From contig OMVN01000002.1 of assembly GCA_900314525.1 (NCBI GenBank), positions 1 through 64,000 of the forward strand: a DNA stretch of 64,000 bases. Direction: 5' to 3'. The notes below the pieces were generated by a model. The model was not told the origin of the DNA. It ran no database searches and saw only the letters and a list, made by a program, of their open reading frames with translations. Below are positions 50,149-59,620 of this stretch, piece by piece. The stretch is from an uncultured Eubacteriales bacterium. GTDB taxonomy: Bacteria > Bacillota > Clostridia > Lachnospirales > Lachnospiraceae. Position numbers and translations under genes: made by a program. Within the stretch, counting starts at the first letter, position 1; each line of letters begins with the position of its first letter.

Positions 50149-50655
50149 ATGGGATTTAGAGAAATTAAGGCAGAAGAGTTAAATGGAAATACATTTGAGA
50201 TGATTGGAAAGCAGTGGATGCTTGTTACTGCAAAGAATTCTAAGGGTCAGGTTAATACAATGACTGCTTCATGGGGTGGAGTTGGAATTATGTGGGGCAA
50301 ACCTGTTGCTTTCATCTTTATCAGACCACAGAGATATACAAAGGAATTTGTAGATGATTCAAATTATGTTTCTCTCACTTTCTTTGAGGAAAAATACAGA
50401 AGCATGTTAAAATATATGGGAACAGTGTCTGGAAGAAATGAGGATAAAATAAAACATGAAAGTCTTACCGTTGCAGAATATGATGGATGTCCATACTTTG
50501 AAGAGGCATCAGTTGTATTTAAGGCAAGAAAACTCTACGCACAGGATTTGGATAAAGACTGTATAATTGACAATGAAATTATAGATAAGTGGTATCCTAA
50601 TGATGATTGGCATACAATGTATGTATGTGAAATAGAAAAGATGCTGGTAAGATAA
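50149..50655 (+). CDS. Flavin reductase-like (FMN-binding split barrel) protein
   Basis: The 168-residue protein fits the flavin reductase/flavoredoxin domain: LVTAKNSKGQVNTMTASWGG at the N-terminal strand pair, GKPVAFIFIRPQRYTKEFVD, and SLTFFEEKYRSMLKYMGTVSG. Such proteins bind FMN and shuttle electrons. ATG 50149 follows GAGGAG. A -10-like TATAAT lies about 40 bases upstream. It leads a possible operon with the Hpt and phosphoesterase genes. Electron partners are unknown. Confidence 0.88.
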   Translation: MGFREIKAEELNGNTFEMIGKQWMLVTAKNSKGQVNTMTASWGGVGIMWGKPVAFIFIRPQRYTKEFVDDSNYVSLTFFEEKYRSMLKYMGTVSGRNEDKIKHESLTVAEYDGCPYFEEASVVFKARKLYAQDLDKDCIIDNEIIDKWYPNDDWHTMYVCEIEKMLVR

Positions 50656-50659
50656 TAGC

Positions 50660-51022
50660 ATGAGTAATTTTTATAAGAAATTAAGTAATGCCGGAGTAAT
50701 AATATCCGATTTGATAGAAAATATCGGAGGGGATAATACAGAGGTTATAGACAGGATTTTTCATATATTTCTTGAAGACGATAATATGGTTAAATTGAGA
50801 AAATGTATTGAGAATAAACAGTACAAAGACGCATTTAAATATTCTCATACATTAAAAGGAGTTCTTGCCAGTCTGGCATTGCAGGATTTGTATGAAAAAT
50901 GTCAGATTGTAGTAGAAAAACTCAGAAATAATAACTACGAAAATATAGAAATGGATTTTAAAGAATTTGACGACGAATACGAAAAAACCAGAGAAAAGAT
51001 TTTGGAGGCTTTAAATGACTAA
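50660..51022 (+). CDS. Hpt (histidine phosphotransfer) domain protein
   Basis: A 120-residue four-helix protein whose core DAFKYSHTLKGVLASLALQD carries the phosphorylatable His of Hpt domains (about residue 68). Stand-alone Hpt proteins relay phosphate between hybrid kinases and receivers. No hybrid kinase is in the window; the lone CheY-like receiver at about 23 kb is one conceivable partner but unproven. It begins four bases after the flavin reductase and overlaps the phosphoesterase by eight bases. Confidence 0.85.
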   Translation: MSNFYKKLSNAGVIISDLIENIGGDNTEVIDRIFHIFLEDDNMVKLRKCIENKQYKDAFKYSHTLKGVLASLALQDLYEKCQIVVEKLRNNNYENIEMDFKEFDDEYEKTREKILEALND

Positions 51023-52118
51023 AAATAAGAAGGCAATAGGTGTAGGAATTGCAGCTTTTGTCACAGGATTAAATAAATTATCAAATATATTATATAGTGG
51101 CAGTGATTTTCTGAATCCATATATAGAGAAAGTGGATAAAATAGAATCAAACAACAGAATAGAAATGGATGATGATGGGTATTATTCAGTTATAAAAGGT
51201 GATGACACTCCATTTAAAGTTATGCAGATTACAGATTTGCATATTGGAGGAGGCTATTTATCAAGACATGAGGATTTAAAAGCTTTGTCTATGGTTAAAT
51301 CTGCAATAAATAGGGTAAAACCTGATATTGTCGTAATTACTGGAGACCTGGCTTGCTCTAAAGCACATTTATCTTTTTCTAGAAATAATTTGAATTCGTT
51401 CAGAATTGTTACGACTATGCTGGAAAATATGGGAGTTCCATATGCTATTACTTTTGGAAATCATGATGCAGATAAGAAAACAATGTTTGAGAGAAGGGGA
51501 CTTACTGATTATCTTGTTTCGAGGAAGAGAAGTCTTTTTGCAATTACAAAAGAGACAAAAGTAATAACAGGTTATTCAAATTATCTTGTAAAACTCAGAA
51601 ATAGTGATGGAAAAATAAATTCAGTATTATATATGTTAGATTCAAATGAGTACACACACAGGCATGCTATAAAGACATATGATTACATTCACGATGATCA
51701 GGTGACTTGGTATAAAGAATCAGTGGACAGATTGAATAAAGAAAATGGAAAATTAGTTCCATCTCACATGTTTTTTCATATTCCAATTATTGAATACAAA
51801 GATGCATGGGATGATCTTAGCAACAAGAAATCACACACAAAATATTTTTATGGTACTATGGATGAAAAAATCAGTCCGTCAAAAATACATAGTAAAATTT
51901 TTGATGCTGTTCTGGCAAAAAAGTCTACTAAAGCTATTTTTTGCGGACATGATCACTTAAATGATTTTTCAGTAGAATATAAGGGAGTAAGACTTACATA
52001 TGGACAGAGTGCAGACTGTATCTTATATTCCAAAAATCTTATGGAACATAAGGGAGTAACTGTCTTGAAAATTGATAAAGATGGACAGTTTTCAATCACA
52101 CCTAAGAAGTGCAAATAA
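51015..52118 (+). CDS. Calcineurin-like metallophosphoesterase
   Basis: The 367-residue protein has the full dimetal motif series: QITDLHIGGG, VVITGDLACS, ITFGNHDADKK, HMFFHIP and FCGHDHLNDFSVEYKGV. A weakly hydrophobic N-terminus (IGVGIAAFVTGLNKLSNILY) may be a signal anchor. It resembles PhoD/Icc-like and fungal Dcr2-like phosphoesterases; the substrate is unknown. GGAGG precedes the ATG inside the Hpt gene, so it is translationally coupled to it. Confidence 0.88.
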   Translation: MTKNKKAIGVGIAAFVTGLNKLSNILYSGSDFLNPYIEKVDKIESNNRIEMDDDGYYSVIKGDDTPFKVMQITDLHIGGGYLSRHEDLKALSMVKSAINRVKPDIVVITGDLACSKAHLSFSRNNLNSFRIVTTMLENMGVPYAITFGNHDADKKTMFERRGLTDYLVSRKRSLFAITKETKVITGYSNYLVKLRNSDGKINSVLYMLDSNEYTHRHAIKTYDYIHDDQVTWYKESVDRLNKENGKLVPSHMFFHIPIIEYKDAWDDLSNKKSHTKYFYGTMDEKISPSKIHSKIFDAVLAKKSTKAIFCGHDHLNDFSVEYKGVRLTYGQSADCILYSKNLMEHKGVTVLKIDKDGQFSITPKKCK

Positions 52119-52139
52119 CTTTAAGATAGGAGCGATTAG

Positions 52140-53471
52140 ATGATTTATTATTTAATCGGTATTTTATGTATAGTTGCTTTGGAAATTGTAATGACTCTGA
52201 AGCAATATGAGAACAATATAAACATAAATAATATGCATATTTTTTCCACGGCAGTGTATTATGTTTACCTGATATTTGTAATTGAATACTTTCATGACAG
52301 ACCACAGATGAACATTATTAATATATTTTTGATGTTTGTGCTTTTTGCTCCTCTTACTATTGCAGGACAGCTTATATTTAATAGATTTAAACAATTTGCT
52401 CAGGCAATATTATTATCCATAGCAGCAGAGATATATATAATGATTTTACAGAAGATCGATACCGGTAAAATTAATATTTTATTTTTATTTGTCCCATTAT
52501 TGGGTGGTGTCGCTGGCTTTATTGTTGGAAAAATGATAAGAAATATTTTTCCACGAATTAGAAGATTTTTAATAATCAGAAAAAGGAAGAGAAGCAGGCT
52601 TTCAAAAGTTAATCTGTTTGAATTGGAAATCACCTGCTCCGTGTTTATGATTATGTTTTTAATGATATCAACTATTGAGGCATTCAGCGGAAATAATTTT
52701 GATGAGAAATTAAACAAAACATTAAAGTATGAAGTGACAAACAAAAAAGATAAGTACAAAAATATATATTTTGCAGATCAGGATAAATATGAGAGATATG
52801 AGGCATATAGAAAGGCTAATCCAGAAATGGAACTTGAAGATGTTGTATGGAGAGTTGATGCCAATCTTGATCAGAAATTTTATGATGATGCATACATAAA
52901 ATATTCAGATGCCTCAACAGATGAGCCCCTTCTTATAAATAAGTTTAACAGAGTGAGGGATGACTTTAAACCTAAAAATCTGGTGACAATAGAAGGCAGA
53001 TACGTGGCTACAGAAGAGACAGTTGATGCATATAAAATGCTGACGGGAGATTTGAAAAAAGAAGGAATGAAGATCTATGTTGTTTCTTCTTATAGAGACA
53101 TTAAATACCAGAACAGACTTTATAATAATTATCTGAAGTCTGACAAAAAAGAAGTAGTAGATACTTACAGCTCAAGACCTGGGTTTAGTGAACACCATAC
53201 AGGCAGGGCACTGGATGTGAGTCAGGTTTCAGGCAATCTCAATGTTTTTGAGGGAAGTCCTGAGGCTAAGTGGGTTTATGAAAATGCGTACAAGTACGGC
53301 TTTATCGTGAGATATAAAGAAAACCAAATGGATGTTACAGGCTATATCTTTGAACCATGGCATATTGTATATGTTGGCAAGGATATATCCCAGACTATGC
53401 ATGATGAGAATATAGAGACATTGGAAGAGTATGTGGTTAAATATATTGACCATACACCTGGAAAGGAATAA
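52140..53471 (+). CDS. VanY-type D-Ala-D-Ala carboxypeptidase with multi-helix membrane domain
   Basis: A 443-residue protein. Residues about 1-125 form four membrane helices, with a fifth at about 165-185. An extracellular M15 peptidase domain occupies about 280-430: [30 protein letters not shown] (zinc His and Asp) and [13 protein letters not shown] (zinc His). It should trim D-Ala from peptidoglycan precursors. VanY proteins usually have one anchor, so the large membrane domain is unusual. ATG 52140 lies after TAGGAG. queA follows by four bases. Confidence 0.87.
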   Translation: MIYYLIGILCIVALEIVMTLKQYENNININNMHIFSTAVYYVYLIFVIEYFHDRPQMNIINIFLMFVLFAPLTIAGQLIFNRFKQFAQAILLSIAAEIYIMILQKIDTGKINILFLFVPLLGGVAGFIVGKMIRNIFPRIRRFLIIRKRKRSRLSKVNLFELEITCSVFMIMFLMISTIEAFSGNNFDEKLNKTLKYEVTNKKDKYKNIYFADQDKYERYEAYRKANPEMELEDVVWRVDANLDQKFYDDAYIKYSDASTDEPLLINKFNRVRDDFKPKNLVTIEGRYVATEETVDAYKMLTGDLKKEGMKIYVVSSYRDIKYQNRLYNNYLKSDKKEVVDTYSSRPGFSEHHTGRALDVSQVSGNLNVFEGSPEAKWVYENAYKYGFIVRYKENQMDVTGYIFEPWHIVYVGKDISQTMHDENIETLEEYVVKYIDHTPGKE

Positions 53472-53475
53472 TACG

Positions 53476-54528
53476 ATGACTAAAGAAATGAGATTAGAGG
53501 ATTTTAATTATAATCTGCCACAGGAACTGATTGCCCAGGACCCGCTTCTTGACAGAGCGTCATCAAGACTTATGGTTCTTGATAAAAATACAGGAGAGAT
53601 AAAACATAAAATATTTGCAGATGTAATTGATTATCTAAATGTCGGAGACTGCCTTGTAATTAACGATACTAAGGTAATTCCAGCAAGACTTATAGGTGAA
53701 AAAGAAGATACAGGTGCAAGTATAGAGGTACTTCTTCTTAAGAGAAAAGAAGATTCTACATGGGAGACACTTGTAAAACCAGGAAAAAAAGCCAAAATAG
53801 GGGCAAGAATTTCATTTGGAGATGGCTTGCTTATAGGAGAAGTAGTAGGTATTGTTGAGGATGGAAATCGTCTTATCAGATTTGAATATGACGGGGTGTT
53901 TGAGCAGATTCTCGATAAATTAGGTGAAATGCCATTACCTCCATATATCACACATAAATTAAAAGATAAAAACAGATACCAGACAGTATATGCAAAAAAT
54001 GAGGGTTCTGCAGCTGCTCCAACTGCCGGACTACATTTCACAGGTGAATTACTTAACAAGATAGAACAAAAGGGAATAAAGATTGTAAGAGTAACATTGC
54101 ATGTTGGACTGGGAACTTTCAGACCTGTTAAGGTTGAAAATGTACTAGAACATCATATGCATTCTGAGTATATTCATGTGACAAAAGAGGCGGCAGATAC
54201 AATTAATCAGGTAAAGGCAAATGGAGGAAGGGTTATAGCAGTTGGAACAACAAGCTGCAGAACGCTAGAGTCTGCCACAGGTGAAGATGGAATTGTTAAT
54301 CCTGTTAGCAAAGAGACAGATATATTTATTTATCCGGGATATAAATTTAAGGCTATAGATGCACTTATAACTAATTTCCATCTGCCAGAGTCAACACTAA
54401 TTATGCTTGTGTCAGCGCTGGCAGGAAGGGATAATATATTAAATGCATATAATACAGCTGTAGAAGAAAAGTACAGATTCTTTAGCTTTGGTGATGCAAT
54501 GTTTATTACTGATGATATTAATCATTAA
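53476..54528 (+). CDS. queA: SAM:tRNA ribosyltransferase-isomerase QueA
   Basis: QueA adds the epoxyqueuosine ring at tRNA position 34 using the ribosyl part of SAM. The 350-residue protein begins [20 protein letters not shown] and has [38 protein letters not shown] and TTSCRTLES, all diagnostic. GGAAAGGA precedes ATG 53476. Its 3' end overlaps the convergent tyrA gene by 11 bases and no terminator separates the two. Confidence 0.96.
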   Translation: MTKEMRLEDFNYNLPQELIAQDPLLDRASSRLMVLDKNTGEIKHKIFADVIDYLNVGDCLVINDTKVIPARLIGEKEDTGASIEVLLLKRKEDSTWETLVKPGKKAKIGARISFGDGLLIGEVVGIVEDGNRLIRFEYDGVFEQILDKLGEMPLPPYITHKLKDKNRYQTVYAKNEGSAAAPTAGLHFTGELLNKIEQKGIKIVRVTLHVGLGTFRPVKVENVLEHHMHSEYIHVTKEAADTINQVKANGGRVIAVGTTSCRTLESATGEDGIVNPVSKETDIFIYPGYKFKAIDALITNFHLPESTLIMLVSALAGRDNILNAYNTAVEEKYRFFSFGDAMFITDDINH

Positions 54529-55618
54529 TATATATTGTGTAGTTATTTGAAACCAGGAAGTTTGCGGCTTCATCTCTGACACACTTGTCATAAAATTCAA
54601 TTCTAAGTACTCCGTTTTCAAATTCACGGTTGTTAACAATGCCGATATTCTTAATGCTGATTCCATTAGCAGCGAGGATACCGGCAATTTTTAATATTGC
54701 ACCGGATTCATCCACAATATCGCAGTATAAAGTATAAATTTCTCTGATTGGACCGTGTGCTTTTGAAGAGAATGAATTTCTGTAATCTCTGCTTTTTACA
54801 AACATATCATTTATATCTTTAAATTTATTTTCAGAAAGTATTTCAATTACTGATTTAAGGGAATCCACGTATTTTTCCAGTAAATTAATAATGTTTTCGG
54901 TATTTGTACTACAAATCTGTTCCCACATTTCAGGTGATGATGAGGCAATTCTTGTAATGTCTTTAAAACCACCAGCAGCAAGAAGCTTCATTAGTTCATC
55001 ATCAGTGTCATTGTCTCTTACAAGATTAACAAGACTAGAGGCAATGAGATGAGGAACATGGCTTATTCCTGCTACAGCATAATCATGTTTGCTAAAATCT
55101 ACAATTACAGGGATTGCACCTGTGGATTTTACAAACTCATATAATTCATCAACTCTTTTGGTATGGACTTTTTCGGTAGGAGTTATTGCATAATATGCAT
55201 TTTCAAGAAGTGAACTGCTGGCATTTTCATATCCTGTTTTTTCTGAACCGGCCATTGGATGACCACCGATAAAATTTTTCTCCATACCGAGTTCTTTTAC
55301 AGCCTGATGAATATTACCCTTTACAGAACCTACATCAGTAATTATTGTATTCTCAGATATAATGTCCTTAAGAATTCTAAGATATGAAATGTTATGCTCC
55401 ACAGGAGTACATAAGAAAATATAATCACAGTCGTGAAAAATCTCATCTACTTTATTGGTTACAATATCTGCAACCTTGTCGTTATATGCCAGAATTCTGG
55501 ATTTCTCACTCCTGTTGTATGCTATTATAATGTTGTCTGGATTGGATTTTTTTGCTGCTTTTGCAATGGAACCGCCGATTAATCCCAATCCTATAAATCC
55601 TAATTTTAAATTTCTCAT
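54518..55618 (-). CDS. tyrA: Prephenate dehydrogenase with ACT domain
   Basis: TyrA oxidatively decarboxylates prephenate to 4-hydroxyphenylpyruvate for tyrosine. The 366-residue protein has the NAD-binding [19 protein letters not shown], then [15 protein letters not shown] and the substrate helices ([14 protein letters not shown]). A C-terminal ACT domain (about 290-366; [21 protein letters not shown]) is probably for tyrosine feedback. It lies 17 bases after rqcH on the same strand, suggesting co-transcription. Confidence 0.95.
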   Translation of the reverse strand: MRNLKLGFIGLGLIGGSIAKAAKKSNPDNIIIAYNRSEKSRILAYNDKVADIVTNKVDEIFHDCDYIFLCTPVEHNISYLRILKDIISENTIITDVGSVKGNIHQAVKELGMEKNFIGGHPMAGSEKTGYENASSSLLENAYYAITPTEKVHTKRVDELYEFVKSTGAIPVIVDFSKHDYAVAGISHVPHLIASSLVNLVRDNDTDDELMKLLAAGGFKDITRIASSSPEMWEQICSTNTENIINLLEKYVDSLKSVIEILSENKFKDINDMFVKSRDYRNSFSSKAHGPIREIYTLYCDIVDESGAILKIAGILAANGISIKNIGIVNNREFENGVLRIEFYDKCVRDEAANFLVSNNYTIYIND

Positions 55619-55635
55619 TTGATGAATTCCTTTCT

Positions 55636-57384
55636 CTAGCAGTTAAGTTTTAACTGTTCTATTGATTTTGGCTCGCTGACCATTGAAAAGTTGGTATGAT
55701 ATATTACAAAACCTGGGGCTGCACCGGCAACTCTTTTTAGATTTTTCTTCTGAGTATAGTCAATTTCTACCTTTTCATTTTCTCTTCCTTTGGAGTAATA
55801 TGCGGCAAGGCTACCTGCGATTTCATAGATGTTATCTGGAAGAGATGATTCATCTGGTGCAGATGATTTTACAATAATATGTGATCCTGGCATTTTTTTT
55901 GCATGGAACCACCAGTCATTACCTGTAGCAATCTTAAATGAAACCTCTTCATTCTGATAATTATTCTTTCCAATATATATTTCGTGAAAATCATCTAATT
56001 TTATATGAATTGGTTTGCTCTTTGAGTTTGATCTTTTTTCATTTGATTTTCGCTTTATATATCCAAAGTTTATAAGCTCTTCTTTTATCTGTTTTAAATC
56101 ATCTACAGAGGTTGCAATAGATAGAGCAGTACTTATTGATTCTAAATGCTCAATTTCAGTAGCTGTCTCTAATGTAATTTTGCTGAGAGCCTCGTATGTT
56201 CTCTTTAATTTTTGGTATTTATCAAAGTATTTTTTTGCGTTGTCGATTGGAGATAACTGATTATCAATAGGAATTGAAATTTCTTTGTTATCATAATAAT
56301 TTATGCATTTAAGAACTTTGTCTTCTTCTGTAAGGCTGTAACCGTAAGTAGTTATGAGCTCACCATATACCTTGTATTTATCCCTTTTTTCTGTGTCTTT
56401 TAACTGTTTTAGCTGAAGGTTATATTTTTTATTACACTTCGAAAGGGTGCTATTAACTACTGTTCTTAAATCAGAAGAGCGCTGTTTCATCCTTTGAATA
56501 CTTTCTCTTTCTGAATAATAATCCTCAAGAAGTGTACTTATTGATTCTTTTTTTACACATTTTAAATCAGAATATACTGACAGAGGAATGGAACTGTAAT
56601 CTTTAGGTTCCTTGCCGTCGTAATAAATAACGGGGGAGTAGTTGCCTGATTTTATATCATCCATATAATGACTGAAGATATTATATAGATGATATATTTC
56701 ATCGTCATTTAGATCAGATGGTGTCATTGAAGAATCAAGACCTGACAAATTTACAATATCATTGCCTACTACAGGACTTATTCCTGTATATGATGATAAG
56801 ATTGCCCTTGATAATGAATCTGGTTTGCTGCATATTTCTTTTTTGAAACTTGGAAAATCTAGATTCAGTGGATCTAGCTTATCTGTAGTATTTGGAATGA
56901 AATAATTTCTTCCAGGTAGAACTTCTCTTACAGAACTGGTTCTTGCGCTGACATGTTTGATACTGTCAAGTATATTGTTATTTTCATCAGTGAAAATAAT
57001 ATTGCTGTGTTTTCCCATCAGTTCTGCAATCAATGTTTTTCTGCATAAATCTCCCATCTCATTTAAATGTTCTATTTCTATATTTATAATACGTTCAAGT
57101 CCTGGCTGGTATATTTTTACAATACGTCCGTTGTTAATATATTTTCTGAGAAGCATGCAGAAACTTGGTGCTGTAAGTGGAGACTGCTTAGGTTTGCTTG
57201 TCAGATAAACCAATGGAATTGAAGCATTTGCAGATATTAAAAGTTTGTACTGTTCTTTGTTTATTTTAATAGTAATATACAGTTCATCACTTTCAGGTTG
57301 TGCAATTTTAAAAATACGTCCGTTTATAAGTTTATTATTTAATTCATGAGCAATACATGAAACTGTCAATCCGTCAAATGCCAT
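55636..57384 (-). CDS. rqcH: RqcH / NFACT-family ribosome quality-control protein
   Basis: RqcH (Rqc2 homologue) binds stalled 50S subunits and adds C-terminal alanine tails; older annotations call it a fibronectin-binding protein. The 582-residue protein has NFACT-N (MAFDGLTVSCIAHELNNKLI), HhH segments, a long coiled coil (about 270-430), and the NFACT-R domain (IYIGKNNYQNEEVSFKI, NDWWFHAKKMPGSHIIV). The DR dipeptide critical in B. subtilis is GLERII here, a D-to-E change that I believe occurs in other Firmicutes. The start is ATG at 57382-57384 with GAGG upstream. Confidence 0.93.
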   Translation of the reverse strand: MAFDGLTVSCIAHELNNKLINGRIFKIAQPESDELYITIKINKEQYKLLISANASIPLVYLTSKPKQSPLTAPSFCMLLRKYINNGRIVKIYQPGLERIINIEIEHLNEMGDLCRKTLIAELMGKHSNIIFTDENNNILDSIKHVSARTSSVREVLPGRNYFIPNTTDKLDPLNLDFPSFKKEICSKPDSLSRAILSSYTGISPVVGNDIVNLSGLDSSMTPSDLNDDEIYHLYNIFSHYMDDIKSGNYSPVIYYDGKEPKDYSSIPLSVYSDLKCVKKESISTLLEDYYSERESIQRMKQRSSDLRTVVNSTLSKCNKKYNLQLKQLKDTEKRDKYKVYGELITTYGYSLTEEDKVLKCINYYDNKEISIPIDNQLSPIDNAKKYFDKYQKLKRTYEALSKITLETATEIEHLESISTALSIATSVDDLKQIKEELINFGYIKRKSNEKRSNSKSKPIHIKLDDFHEIYIGKNNYQNEEVSFKIATGNDWWFHAKKMPGSHIIVKSSAPDESSLPDNIYEIAGSLAAYYSKGRENEKVEIDYTQKKNLKRVAGAAPGFVIYHTNFSMVSEPKSIEQLKLNC

Positions 57385-57465
57385 AATATACCTCATTTCT
57401 TTATTTATGAATATAAGTAGTTTATACTAATAATAAAATGATTTCAAGAAAAAGCTTTACATAAC

Positions 57466-57494
57466 TTGAAAAAACTGTAATTTTAAACTATAAT
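57466..57494 (+). promoter_or_regulatory. Promoter for yicC-remA-gmk-rpoZ
   Basis: TTGAAA (57466-57471), 17 bases, TATAAT (57489-57494). Confidence 0.75.
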
Positions 57495-57545
57495 ATATTC
57501 TGTGTGTGTTATGCCCGCACAATTTATACCTAAGGGGACAAATAT

Positions 57546-58424
57546 ATGATAACAAGCATGACCGGTTTTGGACGTGGTGAATATTCTGATGAGAATAAAA
57601 AACTAGTTATTGAAATGAAGTCTGTAAACCACAGATATCTGGATGTGAATATTAAACTGCCGAAGAAATTAGGATTTTATGAAGCTTATATTAGAAATCT
57701 GCTTAAAAAGTACATAAGCAGGGGCAAGGTTGACATCTTTGTTACCTATGAAGATATGTCAGAAGACAGCAATAAGATTATTTATAATAGTGCAATTGCA
57801 TCTGAATATTTTAAATATGCTGAACTTATTAGCAGCGAATTATCTGTTAATAATGATATGACTGCATCTAAAATCATGAGATTTCCGGATGTAATTACAG
57901 TAGAGGAACAGGATGCAGATGAAAAAGAGATGGAGCAGCTGATAAATCAGGTTTTTGATGAGGCGGCAAAATCATTTGTTGTGACAAGACAGACTGAAGG
58001 TGAAAACCTGAAAAATGACATTCTTGAAAAATTAGAAAAGATGGATGAATACGTTTCATTTATTGAGGAAAGATCTCCTCAGATAATAAGTGAGTATAAA
58101 GATAAATTGAGAGAAAAAGTTAAAGATCTTCTCGATGAATCTAACACTGATGAAACAAGGATAATGATGGAAGTAACTGTTTTTGCAGATAAAGTATGCG
58201 TTGACGAAGAAATAGTTAGACTGAAAAGTCATATTGACGGGATGAGAAACGCATTGACTTCTGGAGGAAAAGTTGGAAGAAAACTTGATTTTCTGGCACA
58301 GGAGATGAACAGAGAGGCCAATACGACACTTTCAAAATCATCAGACCTAGAGATAACTAATATAGGAATTGAATTAAAGACTATGATTGAGAAAATCAGA
58401 GAACAGGTTCAGAATATTGAATAA
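57546..58424 (+). CDS. yloC: YicC/YloC-family endoribonuclease
   Basis: The 292-residue protein starts MITSMTGFGRGEY and has EMKSVNHRYLDVNIKLPKKL near the N-terminus. DUF1732 at the end reads KLDFLAQEMNREANTTLSKS. YicC-type proteins are RNases that act with PNPase. AAGGGGA precedes ATG 57546. It opens the conserved Firmicutes block yloC-remA-gmk-rpoZ. Confidence 0.93.
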   Translation: MITSMTGFGRGEYSDENKKLVIEMKSVNHRYLDVNIKLPKKLGFYEAYIRNLLKKYISRGKVDIFVTYEDMSEDSNKIIYNSAIASEYFKYAELISSELSVNNDMTASKIMRFPDVITVEEQDADEKEMEQLINQVFDEAAKSFVVTRQTEGENLKNDILEKLEKMDEYVSFIEERSPQIISEYKDKLREKVKDLLDESNTDETRIMMEVTVFADKVCVDEEIVRLKSHIDGMRNALTSGGKVGRKLDFLAQEMNREANTTLSKSSDLEITNIGIELKTMIEKIREQVQNIE

Positions 58425-58470
58425 TAATGATTGACTTTGAACCCCAAAATTAATAGAATAGTGTGATGTA

Positions 58471-58716
58471 ATGGATAAATTAATAAATGCTGGTTATGGT
58501 AATTGTATAAATTCAGGAAAAGTGATCTCTGTTGTATCAATAGACTCTGCACCATCAAAAAGACTAGTTTCAATGGCTAAGGATGCAGGAAAAGCAATAG
58601 ATGCAACACAGGGAAGAAAAACCAAATCAGTGATTGTGATGGATGACGGATATGTTGTTTTATCAGCACTGGTACCTGATACAATTGCAATAAGATTTAA
58701 TGATAACATAAAATAA
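58471..58716 (+). CDS. remA: RemA-like DNA-binding regulator (DUF370)
   Basis: The 81-residue protein matches RemA: INAGYGNCINSGKVISVVSI, PSKRLVSMAKDAGKAIDATQ, GRKTKSVIVMDDGYVVLSAL. In B. subtilis RemA activates matrix and osmoprotection operons by binding DNA as a ring-shaped oligomer. The ribosome binding site is poor (GTGTGATG). The position between yloC and gmk is conserved, supporting orthology. Confidence 0.92.
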   Translation: MDKLINAGYGNCINSGKVISVVSIDSAPSKRLVSMAKDAGKAIDATQGRKTKSVIVMDDGYVVLSALVPDTIAIRFNDNIK

Positions 58717-58736
58717 ATTTAAAGAGGCATGTAATA

Positions 58737-59369
58737 ATGAATAACAAAGGAATATTAACAATATTATCCGGATTTTCAGGAGTTGGAAAGGGAACTATTG
58801 TAAAAGAAATAATGGCAAAATATGATAATTATGCCCTCTCTGTTTCGGCAACTACAAGAAGCCCTAGACCAGGAGAAGAAGATGGAACTAGTTATTTCTT
58901 TAAATCAAAAGAAGAATTTGAAGAAATGATAAATGATAACAAACTTCTTGAATATGCCAATTATGTTGGCAACTACTATGGTACTCCAAGAGAGTATGTA
59001 GAGAATAAACTTAATGAAGGAAAAGATGTAATATTAGAAATAGAGATTCAGGGTGCAAGACAGGTTAAGAAATTAATGCCTGAGGCAATTTCGGTTTTTG
59101 TTATGCCACCTGATGCAAAGACATTAAAGGACAGACTTATAGGCAGAGGAACTGAGAGCCTTGAAGTGATAAACAAAAGACTTAGCAGAGCCGTTACAGA
59201 GTCTGAGGGAATAGAGGAATATGACTTTATTCTCGTAAATGATGATTTATCTGAAAGTGTGGAAAGGCTTAACAGTATTATAATGTCAAGTCACAACCAT
59301 TCATATAGAAACAAAGAATTTATTGATAGTATAAGAGAAGATGTTTCAGTCTTTTCGGAAGGAGAATAA
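58737..59369 (+). CDS. gmk: Guanylate kinase
   Basis: Gmk phosphorylates GMP/dGMP. The 210-residue protein has the P-loop LSGFSGVGKGTIVKEIM, the GMP-binding SVSATTRSPRPGEEDGTSYF and the lid LIGRGTESLEVINKRLSRA. AGAGGC lies before ATG 58737, 20 bases after remA; rpoZ follows by two bases. Confidence 0.97.
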   Translation: MNNKGILTILSGFSGVGKGTIVKEIMAKYDNYALSVSATTRSPRPGEEDGTSYFFKSKEEFEEMINDNKLLEYANYVGNYYGTPREYVENKLNEGKDVILEIEIQGARQVKKLMPEAISVFVMPPDAKTLKDRLIGRGTESLEVINKRLSRAVTESEGIEEYDFILVNDDLSESVERLNSIIMSSHNHSYRNKEFIDSIREDVSVFSEGE

Positions 59370-59371
59370 TT

Positions 59372-59620
59372 ATGATGTTACACCCATCTTACACAGATTT
59401 AATGGAAGTAGTTAACAGTGATATAGAACCAGGAGAACAGCCAGTTGTTCAGAGTCGTTATTCAATCGTAATGGCTACATCAAAAAGAGCAAGACAGATT
59501 ATTGCAGGAGAAGAGCCATTAGTTGATGGCAATGGCAAGAAGCCTTTATCAATTGCAGTAGAAGAATTATACAAATCAAAAATAACAATAATAGGCGATG
59601 AAGAGGAAGATGAAGAATAA
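59372..59620 (+). CDS. rpoZ: RNA polymerase omega subunit
   Basis: The 82-residue protein has the omega signature YSIVMATSKRARQIIAGEEP (about residues 31-50) and the C-terminal PLSIAVEELYKSKI. Omega assists beta-prime folding and RNA polymerase assembly. AAGGAG precedes ATG 59372 and a second ATG is at 59375. Its acidic tail (GDEEEDEE) encodes, in another frame, the ribosome binding site of rimO. Confidence 0.93.
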   Translation: MMLHPSYTDLMEVVNSDIEPGEQPVVQSRYSIVMATSKRARQIIAGEEPLVDGNGKKPLSIAVEELYKSKITIIGDEEEDEE

